Below, piece by piece: positions 1-12,125 of a stretch of DNA of 64,000 bases. How positions within the stretch are numbered: the stretch's first letter is position 1; every line of letters starts with the position of its first letter. The notes below the pieces were generated by a model that made no database searches, was not told where the DNA came from, and saw nothing but the letters and a program-made list of their open reading frames with translations. Position numbers and translations under genes: made by a program. This DNA comes from Trema orientale (Eukaryota; Streptophyta; Magnoliopsida; Rosales; Cannabaceae): the NCBI GenBank assembly GCA_002914845.1, contig JXTC01000102.1, positions 480,612 through 544,611 of the forward strand, written 5' to 3'.

Positions 1-2693
1 TTCCTTAAAAGGAGAAAGTAATCCCTAAAAATATAAAGATAAAACACAATTAAAAAAAATAGAAAACACAGAAACAAAAACTAAAAAACAAAACCCAGTT
101 CGATCTCCTTTTGGCGTCTTAGCCCTAGTTCTAGATCTCAGCACAACTGATCAACTACTTCACAAAATGGATAACATTTTCTGATTTTTGAAGGTTTGGA
201 TTATATTCCCACATACATTCAATAGAGTACACTAGAAGTCTAGAATGTCCTGCCTGTAAAAGATGACCGACTTAACTAATGAAACACCTAAATTAATGCC
301 GCGGATAATATAGTAAATTTGATGAGTGAAGTGGCTCTGTGTGCGTGCCGTCACCGGCTCATAACTTCGAGTTTTAACTTTTTGAGTAGTTAGCTAGCTA
401 GGCTGTTGAATTTAAAAAACCAATGTATAAGGCATTAATTACTAGCTTGCAGCTACCAGATAAGTTGTTGCTAAATGCTGACAATCATGCATAGAATGAC
501 ACCACATATGATTTTTAAGGAGTCGCCAATTAAAATTTTGCACTGGCCTTTTGAGTCATTGCAAGTCAATAAAATCACACAACATATAACGTAATGTTTA
601 TGTGCTTAGCATTGATCATATTTTATCACTCATAATCATCATAGTGATCATTCTAGAAAGGAGAACAGCTATTGAAATAAGTGTTAATTATAACTAATTT
701 GATAGTAGTATATAGCTAATTTGATCGTATATATGGTTTCATGTCTTTAGCACTTGCACATATTGTATATCCGCATAATTTACGATCAATAATTTTTCTT
801 TCTTTCTAAAGATGTGGCTATCGATTTATGTACCAAAAGAATCTCTCCCTATAAAAAGATGTGTCGTTCATGTCTTTGAAACATTATAAGACAGAAACGA
901 AACGAAAAAAGAACACACTAGCTAGGTTCATTAATTTTCGGAACGGGGAACGAAACTTCTAGTGGTTCACCCTATTGTTTGTGTTGCCTGGCTGGTCATA
1001 TATGACTATGATAGTGGCTGGCATTATAATACATAAAGAACGGAGGAAAGTAACTAATAAAGCGGATTAAAATTAATTAATGTGAAGAATATAGGATCTA
1101 CTTTTTTTATGTTTAATAATTATTCTAAACTATGATAGTGATGTGGAGTATCTTCTACTCAACAACCACGAACCCACCAAAAGTTGTGAGCTAAACCTTC
1201 TTGCTTTATATTATCTTTATTTATAAAGGGGAATGAGTACGTAAGTGGTCAACCCACTCTAATCGTTCCCACATGCAATCATTACATTGCAATTAATCAA
1301 AAGTAGCTTCGCACTTTGGCCTTCGAATCTGATCGATCATTGGACATAATTATGTTCAAAACTACTTTTCGTCTAGTTTTTTAAAATTTGTTAGTACCTT
1401 AAATATTTAAAAGCTAATTGTGTGGCCAGTATGAGATTCCAATCGAATTAAAAGTATTTTATTCGGTTCCTACCAAGCATGAAGATGAAAAAAAAAAAAA
1501 ATAGAAGAATAAAAATGGAAAAGAAAAAGGAGTGAATAGTATTGGTGTTTGTTTCTGTATGAATATATAGTAGGCTCGGCTTTTTCAGACGACAAATTTT
1601 TCATGATTATGGAAGGAGAAAATTCTCCGAATTTCAACTTTCAACAATACTGTTTTTAGCAACCGAAAAAAAAAGACTAGTTGGGGAATTTTGGGTGTAA
1701 GAATCCACAAGGAACAGTGGTAGAGAACGACACAAAGCTCATCATATAGCCCAAATTTCAATAAAGAGTGACAGTCAGTTCAGGTTCTTACTGAGCACCT
1801 ACTCAGAAACCCAAATATACTTGTTTGACACTGGCACGTTAGTATAAGCTTGAGTCAAAAAAAAAAAAAGTTAGTATAAGCTCAGACAAATACTAAAGAG
1901 TAGACTGATTAAAACGTGATTAGGAACTTGGCTGTCAAGTATCCTGTTGATTATTATGATTTATGATGCTCCATTAATTACCTAAAGATTATATATGTCA
2001 AAACCTATATATATTATGGATGCGTGCCTGAGTGGTAGAGGAATATTCTTTACAATTTGCATTAAAAAAGTCAATTTTACTTAATTAATGGTGGCATCAA
2101 TAATCCCACTCAAACTTAAGCTCGAATGCTGCCTTGGTTATTATGAGTTCAGATTAGTTTTATTTTATTAATTTTCTATCGTTTCTTTTGATAGGAAAGA
2201 ATTCTAATCCATTCTTTAAACCAAAACCATGAACAGTTGAACACTAAACATCAATGATCAATGTTTATTTTTATTTTTTTCTTTTGATAAGGTGGGACTA
2301 AACAATTCTTTGAACCGGAAGGTCCAAAAGCCATTAACAGCTAAGTAACACAGAACACCAATGTCTTCACTAAAATTTGGACGATTCTCGTCGGTGACCC
2401 TTTCTTTTATCACGTAATTTAATTTAAAAATGCAATATCAACATCATCCAATTAAGATACTTATAAAGTATGAGTATGTTGTCTCAGATAAATGGAGTGA
2501 GGGGTAAGTGGTACGCTTTTAACGTAAAGCTAAAGGCGCACATATCCATATATAATTAGTGTACGAGGTTAAATTTCTTTATGTACAAGGGCATAATTGA
2601 ATAAGTTTATTTTCAGTAAAAGTTATTAAGAGCACTTGATAGTTGATGCATTACTTAGTATTTTTGCTAAAAGTCGAAAGTGCTTGTGCTTAA
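1..2693. other. AT-rich intergenic sequence
   Basis: I see no gene here. The sequence is AT-rich with short homopolymers and no reading frame that resembles a protein. Around 2020-2045 a stretch containing GCCTGAGTGGTAGAGG looks like a tRNA-type A box, but no convincing partner B box follows, so I do not call a SINE. Confidence 0.6.
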
Positions 2694-2701
2694 TATATTA
2701 T

Positions 2702-3274
2702 TAGGGATGGCAATATAACCCATGGTTACGAGTATCCGTGGTTATCCGATCCGAATGGGGAGGGGAAAAATCGCTCAAGCGGGGAAAATGACCGGGGCGG
2801 GGAATAACCGTACCGTTAATATGCGGGTATGGTACGGGGACGGTATTAGTATAATCCGCACCGTACCCGCCCCCGATATATATATTTACATAGAAAATTT
2901 ATTATACATATAAATATCTATTTAATTTTACACTATTTATATTATTATATCTTTGGTAAAATAATAATTTTGGAGAGTTATACGTACTTATATATTTAAA
3001 TTTTAGAGTTTAAAAATTATTAGTATATTATTGTGTTTAATATTTTGTTGATTATGAAAAGGATTTAGTATTTTCATCTTAATTTTTTAATATTTTAATA
3101 TTATCAATGGGTAATGGGTAACCGCGGTTTTCTCCGTTATCCATTGGTTAATACCTGCACCGTCCCCGCATCTAAAAGAATGGTTAATGGGGCGGGTATG
3201 GTATTGTGATTGACTTTCGGGAATGGGGATGGTAATTAAAAAACCGTCCCCGATCCGCCCCATTGTCATTCCTA
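2702..3274. mobile_element. Non-autonomous hAT-type MITE (573 bp) with perfect 8-bp target duplication
   Basis: The element starts TAGGGATGGCAAT and ends ATTGTCATTCCTA, so the 13-bp terminal inverted repeats match at 11 positions. It is flanked on both sides by the identical 8-mer TATATTAT (2694-2701 and 3275-3282), the duplication length typical of hAT transposition. The subterminal parts are GC-rich with repeated GGGG/CCCC and GGTTA/TAACC words, and the centre is AT-rich. It has no coding capacity and must have moved with a transposase made elsewhere. Two related elements lie at 16368 and 61348. Confidence 0.85.
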
Positions 3275-3282
3275 TATATTAT

Positions 3283-4600
3283 ATACGGCGATTGGTCTAG
3301 TACTATCATGTGATGGGAATTTAAGTAAGGTTTAAGGGGTCCAATTTAGGGGTCCAATTTTAATTGGTTACCAGCTCTAAACACCAATTAATCAATTTCA
3401 AACCAGGACAATCAAATTTGACTGAGAACAACCAAAAAAGAGTAAAAATCACACAAGAGATTTTTACTTGGTTCAACTAAGATTTCTTTTATTATTCTAC
3501 ATCCAAGGAACCTAATCTAGCAAAATCAAATCTACTAATAATCAAAACAAAGTCAGACTACACAAGTAGATATTATGCACAAAACAGAAACTTCCTTTCT
3601 AATCTTGATATAATATCTTGCTGATCCGCCTTAGTTGATGAGGATCCGAAATAGCCGAGTCTCCTACCCAGCTTTGAAATGGTTAGGATCCCCCTAACAC
3701 CACCAAGCTAAGAATCCTTTTTAGCTACAGTAGCTCGAAATCCCTTTGGGTGAAATCACTAATGAGACTCCCTCTTTTACTAAAGCATGAATCCCTCAAA
3801 CTTTGATGAAGATTAAACAAGATACAATCAAGTAATCCATTTTTCTCCCACGGAACTGCTCTCACTTTTAGATCTGGAAAATTTCGCTCAAAATGTTAAG
3901 AACGGTTATTAGCAAATTTTCGTTCAAAGGTGTACACATACCAATTTCTGGGCACACTCAAAAAACTCAACCGTAAAATATCTAAGAGCTATATATTCTT
4001 CCGAGTGCCCACACACCAAAATAGTACTGTAAGTACTTTCCACATAGTTTGCCAAAAATAAAATAACTTACGATTTAAAATAACATTAGTTAGTAGGGCA
4101 TATTGCAATATTGAGTCAATATTCATTCAAACTAAAAATTTTCGTAGATATGTATTATTTTTAAGTAGGAACGACTTTTAACACACATTAACTGACCTTT
4201 TTCCAATAAAAGCAAAAAAGAAAAAAAAAAAAAAAGAATCTGTTTTATTAGCGCTTTTGCCGGGATCTCTTGGCATAGTAGAGAATGTTTTGTGACGAAG
4301 AAGAGCACAAATTGATATTAAAATAGCAGTGACAAAGTTAAATGTACTGATGAGTCAAGCATGCATATATATATATATAATGTATAAATTAAATTGTATT
4401 ATTATTGCACTAAAGATGATGGGACTTGTTCATTTGACTTTTTCACATATTAGAATACGACATATGCAAGATTGGATGGTCGGAAACTATTTTGATGGCT
4501 AGTTTTGTATACATGCCCGACCATATAATTTTGAGCAAACAGTGATTTCAATATTTCATCCTAAGCTTTTTCCTTTATACCCTCCGCATGACCACCCGAT
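3283..4600. other. Intergenic sequence upstream of the boron channel gene
   Basis: No gene is visible. The part from about 3440 to 3900 is less AT-rich and resembles decayed dispersed-repeat sequence. The rest is AT-rich spacer with (A)n and (TA)n runs. Confidence 0.5.
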
Positions 4601-4700
4601 CCAGCCTCCACCGTATATAGACATATATATATTATTTATTTATTTTTGTTTAAGTATATATATTAATCTTATTGGCTACTGCTACATCCTATAAGAGTGC
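4601..4700 (+). promoter_or_regulatory. Likely core promoter of the NIP5;1-type gene
   Basis: TATA-like strings (GTATATAGACATATATATAT near 4613-4632 and CTATAAGAG near 4690) lie about 0.7 kb before the start codon and are followed by a CT-rich stretch typical of plant leaders. The transcription start cannot be fixed from sequence. A start near 4650-4720 would place all the upstream ATGs described below inside the mRNA. Confidence 0.35.
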
Positions 4701-4980
4701 TTCAATTTTCTCTCTTTCCCATCTCACTCTAGTTCCTACTACTGGTCTTTCTTCTTCCTCCTCTTTTGCTTAATTAATTTGAATCTGCCCTGTTTGTACC
4801 CTGTTTTATCTTATGATCTCCACCAAAAACACACACAAATAATTCGTTATATTGTCTGTGTAGAGTTTTTTTTTTTTTTTTCCCAGATAAATAGTACTTG
4901 AAGCTCTTCTTTCTTATTGTAGCCCATCAGTTCTAGTACTACTGTAAAATCTGGCTCATTCCTCCATTTCTCATACTCCT

Positions 4981-5226
4981 TAGCTACACATTTATAAAAG
5001 CCTTCAAATCATGTAACAGTTGTCAGTCCTTCCTTCTCGAATCCAAAAAAATCTCCAAAAAAAAATCAATCTGTGAATCCAAAATATTGATTACATCTAA
5101 AATGTATCCATGAAAATCCTCATATTATTTATAATAACTTCTAGCTTGTAGTACATTCAACTACCCTGGCGGAGGTTAAAGCAATTCTATAGCTATACCT
5201 TTATAAAAATCTCTAAAACATGTAAG
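4981..5226 (+). promoter_or_regulatory. Two AUG-stop (ATGTAA) upstream elements in duplicated 37-bp blocks
   Basis: ATGTAA occurs at 5011-5016 and 5220-5225, 358 and 149 nt before the channel start codon. Each lies at the end of a related block (4981-5017 and 5190-5226): both begin TAGCTA, share TTTATAAAA, and match at 29 of 37 positions. Between them lie two more small upstream ORFs, ATG-TAT-CCA-TGA at 5102-5113 and a 13-codon frame at 5110-5151. No further ATG occurs between 5226 and 5369. In Arabidopsis NIP5;1, AUG-stop elements in the leader are known to stall ribosomes and destabilise the mRNA when boron is high. Equivalent function here is inferred from gene identity and sequence. Confidence 0.75.
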
Positions 5227-5368
5227 ATTATCCCCTTTAGTTCATTAAAATCATACCTTAAAATTAAAAACAAAAAAAAAGAAAAAAAAAAAATTGTAGT
5301 CCAAGGTTATATAATCCAAAAAATATATATATATATAGATATATATATATATATATCAAAGGAAGGAA

Positions 5369-5787
5369 ATGCCGGCGGAAACGGAGATAGGAACACCGAC
5401 GGCAGCGTCGGCTCCAGCGACGCCAGGGACACCAGCTCCGCTGATGTCATCTTACAGGGTGGATTCTATGTCGTACGATCGGAAGTCAATGCCAAGATGC
5501 AAGTGCTTGCCTGTGAGTGCCCCAACTTGGGGTGAGCCTCACACTTGCCTCACCGACTTCCCTACTCCCAATGTCTCTCTCACCCGCAAGGTACCTACAT
5601 CATTATCTAATCTTAATTCAACTTCTTCTTCTTTTTTTTTTTTTAATAATTTACTCCACATATTAATTCCTATTGAATATCCAATTTATAATTAATCTTG
5701 TTTATGTTCCTTTTTTGTTTTTGAATAAAACGAGAAAATAAATAATCTAGCTAGAACTTCGAATTTATAGGAATCATTGAATTAGTT

Positions 5788-5822
<35 letters not shown>

Positions 5823-5915
5823 GTATGGTAGGAAGTACATGATACAACGAAACGATGAAAATATGCATGACTTTGCCAATATTCAATTTTTGATAGTTAG
5901 TAACACATATTAAAA

Positions 5916-5946
<31 letters not shown>

Positions 5947-8243
5947 AATGGGTGCAGCTAGGAGCGGAGTTCGTAGGGACGTTCATCCTGATATTCGCGG
6001 CAACAGCAGGGCCCATCGTGAACCAAAAGTACAACGGGGCGGAGACGCTGATCGGGAACGCGGCGTGCGCGGGGCTGGCCGTCATGATCGTGATACTGTC
6101 GACGGGCCACATCTCGGGGGCCCACTTGAACCCCTCCCTCACCATAGCCTTCGCGGCTCTGCGCCATTTCCCGTGGGCCCAAGTGCCCGGCTACATCGTC
6201 GCCCAGGTTTCGGGGTCCATCTGTGCGTCGTTTCTCCTCAAGGCTGTGTTCCATCCGTACATGTCCGGTGGCGTCACCGTTCCTTCGACCAGCGTCGGCC
6301 AGGCTTTTGTGCTTGAATTTGTTATCACCTTTAACCTCTTGTTCGTTGTTACTGCTGTTGCCACCGACACCCGAGCGGTACCCTATAGCTCCCTAAGGCT
6401 ACCTACTTATTAATTATTAATATTATACATGTGCACAGTGCACGTATATTGATTTTAATTAATTTTCTTATTCACATCTGATATTAATTAATTGGTGACA
6501 GGTGGGAGAGTTAGCGGGCATTGCAGTTGGAGCTACAGTTATGCTCAACATTCTTATTGCCGGGTATTTATACTATTCCCCCGCCTTTCTTTCTTTCTTT
6601 CTATGAAATAATTAATAATTGTTATGACATTTCTTTCTTTCTTTCCAATCCATTAACTATGAGTGTTTATTAATGATGTTTGCCAATGTCCACGCTAGCT
6701 GCCGACAAGTGAGAAATTTCATGACTAACTTACACATGTTCTCTGGCTAGGCCGGGGCAGGAAAATAAAAAGATATCATCTAACAACTCACACAATTATT
6801 AATATAGTGAGCTGTTTAATTAATTTAACTGAGGAAATTATTAAGAGAAGAAAAGTCCGCTTGATTAATGAATTCATAGCTAGAGCTAAAAAACTTGGTA
6901 TACCCTTCTAGCTAGTTTATTTTGATTATATATATGGTTTGAAGTAGTAAATTAATTTGGACTTTGTTGAATCCCTATATAGTAATGGGATATAAAAAGC
7001 GCGCAAGAAAGAATCAAATCAATCAATCAGATAGATATGAGAACTATAATTCAGTCCCTTATTGTTTTTTGTTTTGGAGGTAGCGACGAGTTGTCAAAGG
7101 TCCACCTAGATAGCTCCCACCATTATTGATATATTGTAGAGTATCAAAAAAACCGGCGAGAAGTTTGGCCAAAAACCAAAAACACGTACGTAACCAATAA
7201 ATAGGATATGTCTAGTTTTGTAGTCATTCGAGCTAGCTTAATTATTAGACCCTCCTGTACAAATTAGGAGAACGCTAGCTATATTTGTAATCACTGAGAT
7301 TTACAATTGAATTATAAAGGGTATTGATTACTTGTGATTCAAACAATTAGTTAATTTTTTTAGATTGTGTTCATGAGAATTGCCTACATATTTTTTACAG
7401 GGATCAAACTCTCATGTAATTCTGTGTTTTTTAAAACAAAGAAAAAAAAAACAAAAAATCAATTAAACTGCATACGAGAAAATGGATGACTATAGAGATT
7501 TTTGTAGAGTCTGTTGGAAGAGAATAGAATGGATATATGTAGAAAAAAGAGAAAGACCATATATTTATAAAAAAATAAGACGTGTTTAATAAATATAAAA
7601 CTCTATTGATTAGATACTAATTAATAATTAGGTTTCTGAGTAACTTAGTCGCATTAAGATATTTACTAAATAATGTCTGATTTGAAATATAATTGTTGAT
7701 ATTCATAAATAATAATTATATTTTTCTCATAAAAAACATAAATATGTTTTGTAGGCCAGATATAAGCCCTATACCCTAAAATGAGTTGTATAAATTTTAC
7801 CCCAACAGTACTCTCTTCTTTTTTCAACGGCTTGTTATGTGAATTTCAGTGTCCGATTTTACTCTCACATCTTAATAATATCACAAATTAGAGCAAACAA
7901 GACTAGAGAATCTTAAAAAAGACCCCCAAAAAAAAGTACTTTCTCTACAAACTATTTACTGCCAAAACAAAAATTGAGAAAAGATCGATGAGATGACAAT
8001 AATAATTGAGCCTAGAGTGCTTTTGGAATGGCGTGCAGGCCGGCAAGTGGCGGTTCAATGAACCCGGTTCGGACTCTAGGCCCAGCTGTGGCTGCGGGAA
8101 ATTACAGGGCACTCTGGATATTCCTGGTGGCGCCTACGCTTGGGGCCTTGGCTGGTGCTGGTACTTACACCGCAGTCAAGCTCCGAGACGATGAGGTTGA
8201 AGTACTCCCACGTGAAGTCAGGACTGTGAGCTTCCGTCGCTAA
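5369..8243 (+). CDS. NIP5;1: NIP5;1-type aquaporin, boric acid channel (4 exons, 302 aa)
   Basis: A plasma-membrane major intrinsic protein of NIP subgroup II, which takes up boric acid. Exons are 5369-5590, 5958-6377, 6502-6563 and 8039-8243, joining in frame with GT-AG borders to 909 nt. The two pore loops carry NPS (residues 132-134, in SGAHLNPS) and NPV (243-245, in GGSMNPVR), the altered NPA pair characteristic of NIP5;1. The filter has Ala112, Gly240 and Arg246, matching the wide A-(I/V)-G-R selectivity filter. The N-terminus has TPG at 18-20 followed by TPA at 21-23, where the Arabidopsis protein has a tandem TPG polarity signal. The C-terminus ends SFRR as in the family. The start is fixed by family length (about 300 aa). 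The leader has AUG-stop elements and an (AT)n tract about 15 nt before the ATG. Intron 3 is long (1475 bp) and holds no recognisable element. NIP6;1 is the alternative, but the N-terminal MPRCKCLP stretch favours NIP5;1. Confidence 0.95.
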
Positions 8244-8587
8244 AGTGCCTCCATTATATGCATGTATATGATAATATTATTATAGATAAACAGCTTGAAG
8301 GACTTGAGCTGGAGAAGTACTTGAATAAAGGCGCATGAGCTAGCGACAAAGGATGTGACCCCAAGTCTAGGCTCCCTCTGCCTTAATTATTCGTCTAAAG
8401 TTAGCTAAATGAATTATATGATGTGTGTGTATTTGGATTGTGGCGTAGGAATTTGGTGCTTTTCATTCCTACACGCCTACTTGCTTATATTGGTTTGTAA
8501 TTAAGCAGCGAGACACGTTTCCCCCGACCCTGTCTGTTTGTGCTCCTTTGTTTTCTTGTTCACTTGTTTGGTTTGCTGATATATCAA

Positions 8588-8593
8588 AATAAA
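8588..8593 (+). terminator. Candidate polyadenylation signal of the NIP gene
   Basis: AATAAA lies 345 nt after the stop codon, after a T-rich stretch with TTTGTG and TTGTTT words. It is the first canonical signal downstream of the coding region in this strand. Confidence 0.45.
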
Positions 8594-8606
8594 GTGCATC
8601 CGCACA

Positions 8607-8930
8607 CTTGGCTATAGCTTCTTCACTAGATATATATTTCCAAGTTTTCAGTTCTTTTTATGAAATTGACCCCCGTTGAAGACTATGAAAAATAATGAGG
8701 AAATTGTACTAAAAACTCTTTGCTTTTTTTTTTTCCCCCCGAAAAATATCCAAAATATTTCGACCTTGGCTATAGCTTCTTCACTTGATAATTCCAACTT
8801 TTCAATTCTTTCCGTGAAATTGACCTCCGTTGGAGAAGAGTTTTATTGAATATTTGAGAGATAATAAGGAAAATACTAGAAACCTTCTTTATCTTTTTTT
8901 TTTGTCGGTTGAAAAGCATCAATTTCGACC
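8607..8930. repeat. Diverged tandem duplication (about 157-bp unit) just 3' of the NIP gene
   Basis: Two copies begin CTTGGCTATAGCTTCTTCAC at 8607 and 8764. They continue in parallel through AATTGACC(C/T)CCGTTG to a poly(T) stretch and a GAAAA(T/G)CAT-like end. Small indels separate the copies. No coding content is visible. Confidence 0.7.
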
Positions 8931-10220
8931 TTGTGTTTAGGAAGAGAAGAGCTATTCAATCCGACTGTGAAATACATGTTACGGTCAGTTGTATTCTCAT
9001 TATAGGATAAAAACATAATTTTCTTTGAAAGTCAAATTATTTATAGGACCCACTGAAAGGTAAATATCCGCTTGAATTTCACACTCAAATTTAAAGGTAT
9101 TTTTTGTATTTGACGCACCGTAATATCTTTCACAAAATTTAGTTGATTTCCAACAAAATAAACTCTGAAAATGGAATGATTCTCAATCCAAATGTGAGCG
9201 CCTACACCTTTAGACGATCCTATTTGAACAGACTGGCTAGATAAATTGAAGCGACTTCGCCTCAAAATTAATAAGCCATCTTAACTGAAAAGCATTAATG
9301 AATGCATCAACCACATGAGAGCCAATTACAATTTCGAAAAACACCTCAACAACTATTAAGTAACAACACGCCATCTACTCTTGGTCCCTTGCAGCAACAT
9401 GATCAGTGTTCAATCAACCCAACTAGAAAAAAGGAAGGAACCAGCAAATCACAAGAGTATGTATGTATAGCATGGGCTATTTAATTCTTCTAATTACTAT
9501 ATCTGTAATTCAAACTCGTTGCTAAGTTGATCAGCAGCTTCTAAAGGCCAATTCTAATGCTCCTTATGTTAGATATACATAATGGATTAATAAACTAAAT
9601 ATAATCCCAGAATCTATCATGCCAAATTGTCAGGAAAAGATTTATTGAGAGTAAGCCCGTGACTAACCTGAATCCATTGAGTTTGACAGCAAAAGATGTG
9701 ATCACGTAAGCGGAAGCGATTAACTGATTAGAGCCTGAGGGTAGAAGGTCTTCCGCAGCCAGAATACTCTATGTATGCTCAATGGGTCTCTCTCTGTTGA
9801 TGGAGGCAGAGGAGAAGAGCACACGTTCTATTTGGCTTAGGGACCAAAACCCTATAGTTATGTCCTTATATACTAGTCACCAATAGAGATCCCATCAATC
9901 CTTATTGGACTAGGATTAGGTAACCACACATTACAGAATCCACACTTAATAAGTAACTTTCTGAGCCCTCAATTAGATCACTTAATTGGCCCCACTTTAT
10001 TAGACAGTCCTAATATTATATAATTGTTATAAAATCTCATAGCCCACGTATAGGTTATACGAATATAACTTTATACCTTAGAGTCCGGGAAAAGCTTGCC
10101 GATGGCATATTGAATGGGAGGACCCTCTCTCTTCTACTTTCTTTAATTTTTGGTTTTTCATTCTACGTTTTAATATTGTTAATTTGGTTATGGTCATGAT
10201 AAGAAAGTTTAGCATTGTCT
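8931..10220. other. Intergenic sequence
   Basis: No gene is recognised. The stretch is AT-rich with scattered short open frames that lack family resemblance. Confidence 0.5.
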
Positions 10221-10640
10221 TGAAGGCAGGGAAAATGTTAAGGTTATTGCAATGCATAGCGAACATGCTTCCTTCAATAGTTCAATTAGAGTGTAATTTG
10301 ACAAGAAAGGCCTATTGGAAAGGGAAAAGGAAAACGGCACAATTGATGAGTAAGAACACTTCCACAGGGTCACCTCATTGGGAGAACAATTGTCTGTAGT
10401 GATTAACAAGCTCACATGCATTCATAGATACTCGAACATCTGACCTCATAGAAGCGAAGGTTCCAAATAAGCGACCTTGCCGCTATGCTATTATCACCGA
10501 TGGTGAAGGCAGGAAAAATTTTAAGGTTACTGCGATGCATGGCAAACAGACTTCCTTCAATTAGAGTGTAATCTTACAAGAAAGGCCCTATTGGAAAGGG
10601 AAAAGGAAAACGGCCCAATTGATCAGTAAGAACACCTGGG
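10221..10640. repeat. Direct duplication, two diverged copies about 282 bp apart
   Basis: The block beginning TTGAAGGCAGGGAAAATGTT (10220-10365) recurs at about 10503-10640. The shared core includes TTAGAGTGTAAT, ACAAGAAAGGCC and GGAAAGGGAAAAGGAAAACGG. The copies differ by substitutions and a few indels. Open frames within are short and unrecognised. Confidence 0.65.
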
Positions 10641-12125
10641 CGGTTTCCAAATTCCAATTTAGGCCTAGTGGAAGTCACACACACTCATACAATAAATTGA
10701 GAACAAGAAAGTTGGTATAAAATAAAACGGCATTTTGAGTGTTGGAATACAAAACAAGCCCCAGAAAACAGGACATTTAATTTTCAACGTCTTACTTTGA
10801 CCTCCATTTAAGCTCCAACTACGTGTATTGGACCTTCACACCTCAGGCCATCAGTAATTGAAAAAGTCTAAAAGCATGGTCCATGGACCAACTAATTGGG
10901 ACGTCGTTATCGATCAGCTCAGTCTACTTCTTCAATACACAAATTCTTCAACCTCATATAATTACAAGGAGGAAGCACGGAAAATTGAACGGACACATTT
11001 CATACTTTGGTTTTTGAATTAATCCAGGACAATAAGAAGTTTGCTACTGTCTGAGCCCGTTTAGGAAAAGCAACCTTCCATGCAGTATTTGGATAAGTTC
11101 ACACTACGAAGCTCTTAGGCCCATTAGACACTTTCTTTTTTTTCTTTTTTCTTTTAACCGCTAAAGATATTATGATCCTGTTTTTTTTTTTTTTTTTTTT
11201 TTTTGGTGCCTTCCAACTCATGCATATGGATATGGTAAATTCGGATTGTGCGATCTTAAATCTACAAAAAGAAAATAGTAACCTCATATTTTGGTATTTT
11301 GGCAATATAGGTTATATATAAAAAAATTTCAGCTATAGAAAATTCAGCTCGCATCTCAGACGTATAATGTGCGGTCTGCAAAAATAAACATATAAAAGAT
11401 CTACACTAAATTGGGCAACTACAATTTTAAAAGTATTTCCATCGTGAAATTAGGAATGAGCCATCTTCAAATAGATAAAAGAGGTGCTCACATAATTTTA
11501 CACATTCAACTACTCACTCAAATCACTATATCGACTCTCATTTGTAATTTCTTTGAAATTATGATAGACGTAGGTCATCTTTTTATGCTTGAATCATACT
11601 GAATTTCATGTTCTTTGTTGCTTTTTCATTATTATGCATTGATTTCATGATTTTCAATTAAAAATTATATTGTTGACAAAACTTCAATCAACATGAATAT
11701 ATATATATATAATTAAGGATATATACTGCTAAAGAAATTACACTGTTTTTTAACTCCAGATCTAGAGTTACAACTATGGCAATTGATATTCATAATAGAA
11801 AAAAGGAAAAAAGGTTAAGATGAGAAAATGAGAAACAAAGCATGTTATAATACAGGAAAAACAAAGTAAAAAATGGAGGATAAATTGGTTATGAAGTTAT
11901 TCCGGTGGAACGAGGAGAGCGCGTACAAGAAATATCACCCGGCACAATCAAACCACACGTTTTGCAAATCCAATGAATCTCGCAAAATTAGCAAAGAGGT
12001 CTATTTAATTCTGGCACTAATGATTGGAAAATAGGTATCAATTACTCATTGATAATTATGCAAATATCAAGATAATTAAATTATAAAAAGAGTAAACACT
12101 AATTTCATGAAAAATATTTTACCTT
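10641..12125. other. Intergenic sequence
   Basis: No gene is recognised. Notable only for a T24-like homopolymer near 11181-11204 and an (AT)n run near 11698. Confidence 0.5.

Noticed and set aside
2019..2130. tRNA-like or SINE sequence
   Set aside because: An A-box-like phrase is present, but the B-box match is weak and there is no tail or target duplication.
5948..6316. Open plus-strand frame overlapping aquaporin exon 2
   Set aside because: It is a shifted frame of the NIP5;1 exon with Arg/Gly/His-rich, family-less translation.
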